From NCBI GenBank assembly GCA_913052345.1, contig CAJXDR010000053.1, positions 1 through 14,124 on the forward strand: a stretch of DNA of 14,124 bases, read 5' to 3'. Origin of the DNA: UBA4421 sp002470275 (GTDB lineage Bacteria; Pseudomonadota; Gammaproteobacteria; Pseudomonadales; Azotimanducaceae). The notes below the pieces were generated by a model. It was not told the origin of the DNA and searched no databases. It worked only from the letters and a program-made list of their open reading frames with translations. A program made the translations under genes and the position numbers. The number at the start of each line of letters is the position of its first letter. Positions within the stretch are counted from its first letter, which is position 1. Positions 12,715 through 14,124 of the stretch are shown in pieces.

Positions 12715-13206
12715 ATGGGCATCCAGTTTGATGAAACAAAGTGGCCGGATTTGACGGCCTTCCGGCAGGCGTGTTTAGCCGAGCGGTTGGACGATATGCA
12801 GCGTATCGCCGATCTATCTCATCATTGGTATCCCAATGAAAACCCAGAAAGCCTAGGGATGGCGACCCTGGCCAAGATTTTCCAGGCACAGCACTATGCG
12901 GCAGAAAACGATCTGCCGGCGCTTAGGCGGGTCATTGAGCGCGATCCGTGGACGGTGAACTATCCTTGGACGGCTCAGGGGTGGCTGCCCATTACCCAGG
13001 CCGCATCGGCCCAGGGTGACCGGCGCACCGTGGCCTATCTCCTGGCATCTGGCGCAGACCCCTCTCTATCGGTGGGGTCTCCTGAAGACCGCATGACGGT
13101 TCCAGCGATCGCAAGGTCCGCCGGACATACCGAGTTGGCCCAGTGGCTCGATCAAGTGGTCGCAGACCGGCAGGCGTCAAACCCGACTCCGGGTGACGAG
13201 GACTAG
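12715..13206 (+). CDS. Small ankyrin-repeat protein
   Basis: A 163-residue soluble protein with no signal peptide. About three ankyrin-like helical repeats are visible: around residues 57-87 (AQHYAAENDLPALRRVIERD), 90-118 (LPITQAASAQGDRRTVAYLL then ASGADPSL) and 128-149 (AIARSAGHTELAQWL). The N-terminal 55 residues have no recognised domain. Ankyrin repeats bind other proteins; the partner is unknown. The start is fixed by GAGGAGG. It sits about 100 bases after the SDR gene, possibly co-transcribed. Its TAG stop is interlocked with the stop of the opposite-strand VOC gene in a shared CTAG. Confidence 0.8.
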   Translation: MGIQFDETKWPDLTAFRQACLAERLDDMQRIADLSHHWYPNENPESLGMATLAKIFQAQHYAAENDLPALRRVIERDPWTVNYPWTAQGWLPITQAASAQGDRRTVAYLLASGADPSLSVGSPEDRMTVPAIARSAGHTELAQWLDQVVADRQASNPTPGDED

Positions 13207-13622
13207 CCCGTGGCGAAGAGTACTTCTGGATTGACCATAGTCTTCATTTCCAGGATGTTGCCGTTGGGATCCACAACGAACAAGGTTTCCTGTTCAAATT
13301 CGGTATCGACAAATCTGCGGTAAGGCTGGTCCAGATACGCCCAGTCAGCGGCTGCGAGCCTGCCCTTGAGCGCCTGAAAGTCCGACTCGGATAAGTGCGC
13401 ACCGAAGTGAGGCACCGCTACATTGCCCATATCCACATCATGGCGGACGGACGGCAGGCTTTCCTGGCTTTGGTGCAGGGTAAGCTCATTGCCCCAGAAA
13501 TTGATATCGACCCAGCGACCCTCTTCTCTGTTGCCGGTTTCACAGCCCAAAATGTCGACATAGAACTTTTCGGTTGCTGCTAAATCTCCTGCGGGTACCG
13601 CGAGATGGAAGGTGGCGCTCAT
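13203..13622 (-). CDS. VOC-family (glyoxalase/bleomycin-resistance/dioxygenase fold) protein
   Basis: A 139-residue metal-dependent enzyme candidate with the paired beta-alpha-beta-beta-beta modules of the vicinal oxygen chelate superfamily. Module 1 starts with FHLAVPAGDLAATEKFYVDILG, where His6 is the expected first metal ligand. Module 2 starts with AVPHFGAHLSESDFQAL, where His72 or His76 is a likely ligand. The end carries LFVVDPNGNILEMK, with Glu125 as the terminal ligand. It is the expected length for a single VOC domain. The substrate is unknown; glyoxalase, dioxygenase and resistance functions are all possible. GGGAG stands seven bases before the ATG. The gene converges on the ankyrin gene with a 4-base overlap. 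Confidence 0.9.
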   Translation of the reverse strand: MSATFHLAVPAGDLAATEKFYVDILGCETGNREEGRWVDINFWGNELTLHQSQESLPSVRHDVDMGNVAVPHFGAHLSESDFQALKGRLAAADWAYLDQPYRRFVDTEFEQETLFVVDPNGNILEMKTMVNPEVLFATG

Positions 13623-13639
13623 ATCGTTGCTCCCAATTT

Positions 13640-13669
13640 ATTATGTTTTTCGCGCCTGTAGGTTACCAA
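13640..13669 (-). promoter_or_regulatory. Candidate promoter of the VOC gene
   Basis: On the reverse strand TTGGTA (13669-13664), an 18-base spacer and CATAAT (13645-13640) resemble -35/-10 elements (4/6 and 5/6). Transcription would begin only about 11 bases before the ATG, right at the GGGAG ribosome site. That is unusually short and lowers confidence. Confidence 0.3.
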
Positions 13670-13815
13670 GTTGGCGATAGCTTCACACCATGGAAGAACA
13701 ATTGTCCTGGCGCAAAACCGCAAACCAGGTCCACTCAGATAGCGGGCGGGGGCGGCATCGCGCCAGACCACCGCGGTTCAGTTCAACGGCTCATCAGTCC
13801 TGCAGCCCGCACCGC

Positions 13816-13860
13816 GCATGGTTGGGGAGGGCATGGTTGGGAAGGGCATAGGAGGGAAGG
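13816..13860 (+). repeat. Three 15-bp G-rich tandem repeats
   Basis: Units at 13816-13830 (GCATGGTTGGGGAGG), 13831-13845 (GCATGGTTGGGAAGG) and 13846-13860 (GCATAGGAGGGAAGG). The first two differ at one base. They directly precede the 20-bp array and carry regularly spaced G-runs. Confidence 0.85.
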
Positions 13861-13940
13861 GTGTCCCCAAATCAGACGGGGTGTCCCCAAATCAGACGGG
13901 ATGTCCGTTAATCAGGTCGGGGTGTCCCCTATGATCAGGG
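13861..13940 (+). repeat. 20-bp GTGTCCCC-type tandem repeats
   Basis: Two identical 20-base units (13861-13880 and 13881-13900) beginning GTGTCCCCAAATCAG. A third unit (13901-13920) matches at 13 of 20 positions. A fourth, shifted and altered copy (13921-13940) retains GTGTCCCC and ATCAGGG. There are no unique spacers, so this is not a CRISPR. GTGTCCCC motifs of this kind are, from general experience, often found around REP-associated tyrosine transposase genes. Confidence 0.8.
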
Positions 13941-14037
13941 AGCAGTTCTGCGCGTCATTTAGGCTGACCCAATCCACCACGTCTCGCTGGGATGAGGTGA
14001 CCAGTCTAGGCCCTAGCTGGCCCAGCGATGGGTTCAT
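13912..14037 (-). pseudogene. Possible small ORF or gene remnant ending in the repeat array
   Basis: A 41-codon reverse-strand frame from ATG 14037 to TGA 13912, with a protein-like composition (for example LVTSSQRDVVDWVSLNDAQN) and a C-terminus IIGDTPT encoded by the GTGTCCCC repeat. There is no Shine-Dalgarno site, although TATACT lies about 15 bases upstream of the ATG. It is not recognised, and could equally be chance or the tail of a decayed mobile-element gene. Confidence 0.15.
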
Positions 14038-14049
14038 CGAAAGCGAGTA

Positions 14050-14070
14050 TAGCCGGCGCGGGACCGGCTA
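14050..14070. repeat. Perfect 7-bp stem-loop, REP-like
   Basis: TAGCCGG (14050-14056) and CCGGCTA (14064-14070) are exact inverted repeats around a 7-base loop CGCGGGA. No T-run follows on the forward strand, so it is not a standard terminator. Its GC-rich short-palindrome form and closeness to the GTGTCCCC array fit a REP-like element. Confidence 0.45.
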
Positions 14071-14124
14071 GAGGCTCTTCTGCATTCTGCGTTGTCTGCA
14101 GGTTCAGCGCTCAAAGCATTACGC

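Larger units (their letters stand above)
13623..14124. other. Non-coding, repeat-bearing stretch at the window end
   Basis: About 500 bases without a convincing gene. In order it holds the VOC promoter region, about 140 bases with nothing recognisable, two adjoining tandem repeat blocks (13816-13940), a possible short reverse ORF, a perfect stem-loop (14050-14070) and about 50 unassigned bases to the edge. A long forward open frame (13574-14071) crosses it but is judged fortuitous. The makeup suggests mobile-repeat debris. Confidence 0.6.

Noticed and set aside
13861..13940. CRISPR-like array
   Set aside because: The 20-base units follow one another directly with no unique spacers, and no cas gene is present.
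13574..14071. 165-codon forward open frame across the window's last part
   Set aside because: Its first part is antisense to the VOC gene, its middle is made of two repeat arrays with different unit lengths, it has no recognisable domain, and no ribosome site supports its start.
1..14124. Phage, toxin-antitoxin or defence system
   Set aside because: Every convincing gene fits transport, purine metabolism or common stand-alone enzyme families. No nuclease, integrase, helicase or antitoxin-like pair was seen. The ankyrin protein alone is not enough.

Overview
The window looks like a chromosomal segment of a moderately GC-rich gammaproteobacterium, most likely a marine heterotroph of the Cellvibrionales/Halieaceae or Alteromonadales kind. 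The taxonomic guess rests on the TtpC-ExbB2-ExbD-TonB-TPR gene order, which is typical of gammaproteobacterial TonB2 systems. No rRNA, tRNA, integrase, CRISPR array or complete transposon is visible. Nearly all of the first 13.6 kb is coding, with overlapping or touching genes.

Region 1 (1-8236, + strand) reads as one compact operon. A TonB2-type energy-transduction module comes first: a TtpC-like ExbB cut by the window edge, ExbB2, ExbD, TonB and a periplasmic TPR protein. It runs by overlapping reading frames straight into three ureide-catabolism enzymes: an Ntn-hydrolase of the gamma-glutamyltransferase family that best fits oxamate amidohydrolase (HpxW-like), a (S)-ureidoglycine-glyoxylate aminotransferase (PucG/HpxJ) and a Zn-dependent allantoate amidohydrolase (AllC/HpxK). 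Together these would take allantoate to ureidoglycine, then oxalurate, and finally release nitrogen from oxamate. The oxalurate-splitting carbamoyltransferase is not in the window. The layout suggests that the TonB system powers outer-membrane uptake of a purine or ureide, which the same transcript then degrades. This is an inference from gene order.

Region 2 (8233-9724, - strand) holds a DUF1330 protein, adenine phosphoribosyltransferase (apt) and an AT-rich COG2236-type phosphoribosyltransferase. The last is transcribed divergently from a diverged paralogue (9814-10383, + strand) whose PRPP loop has lost the usual catalytic-type Asp. A purine/pyrimidine nucleoside hydrolase follows (10534-11490). 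This part is nucleobase salvage beside nucleobase catabolism.

Region 3 (11684-13622) contains a short-chain dehydrogenase, a small ankyrin-repeat protein and a convergent VOC (glyoxalase-fold) protein. Two convergent pairs in the window (AllC/DUF1330 and ankyrin/VOC) share the same 4-base CTAG with interlocked TAG stop codons.

Region 4 (13623-14124) is mostly non-coding. It holds three 15-bp G-rich tandem units, four 20-bp GTGTCCCC-type units, a possible 41-codon reverse ORF ending inside those repeats, and a 7-bp perfect stem-loop. It resembles debris of a REP/RAYT-like mobile repeat, but no transposase is visible.
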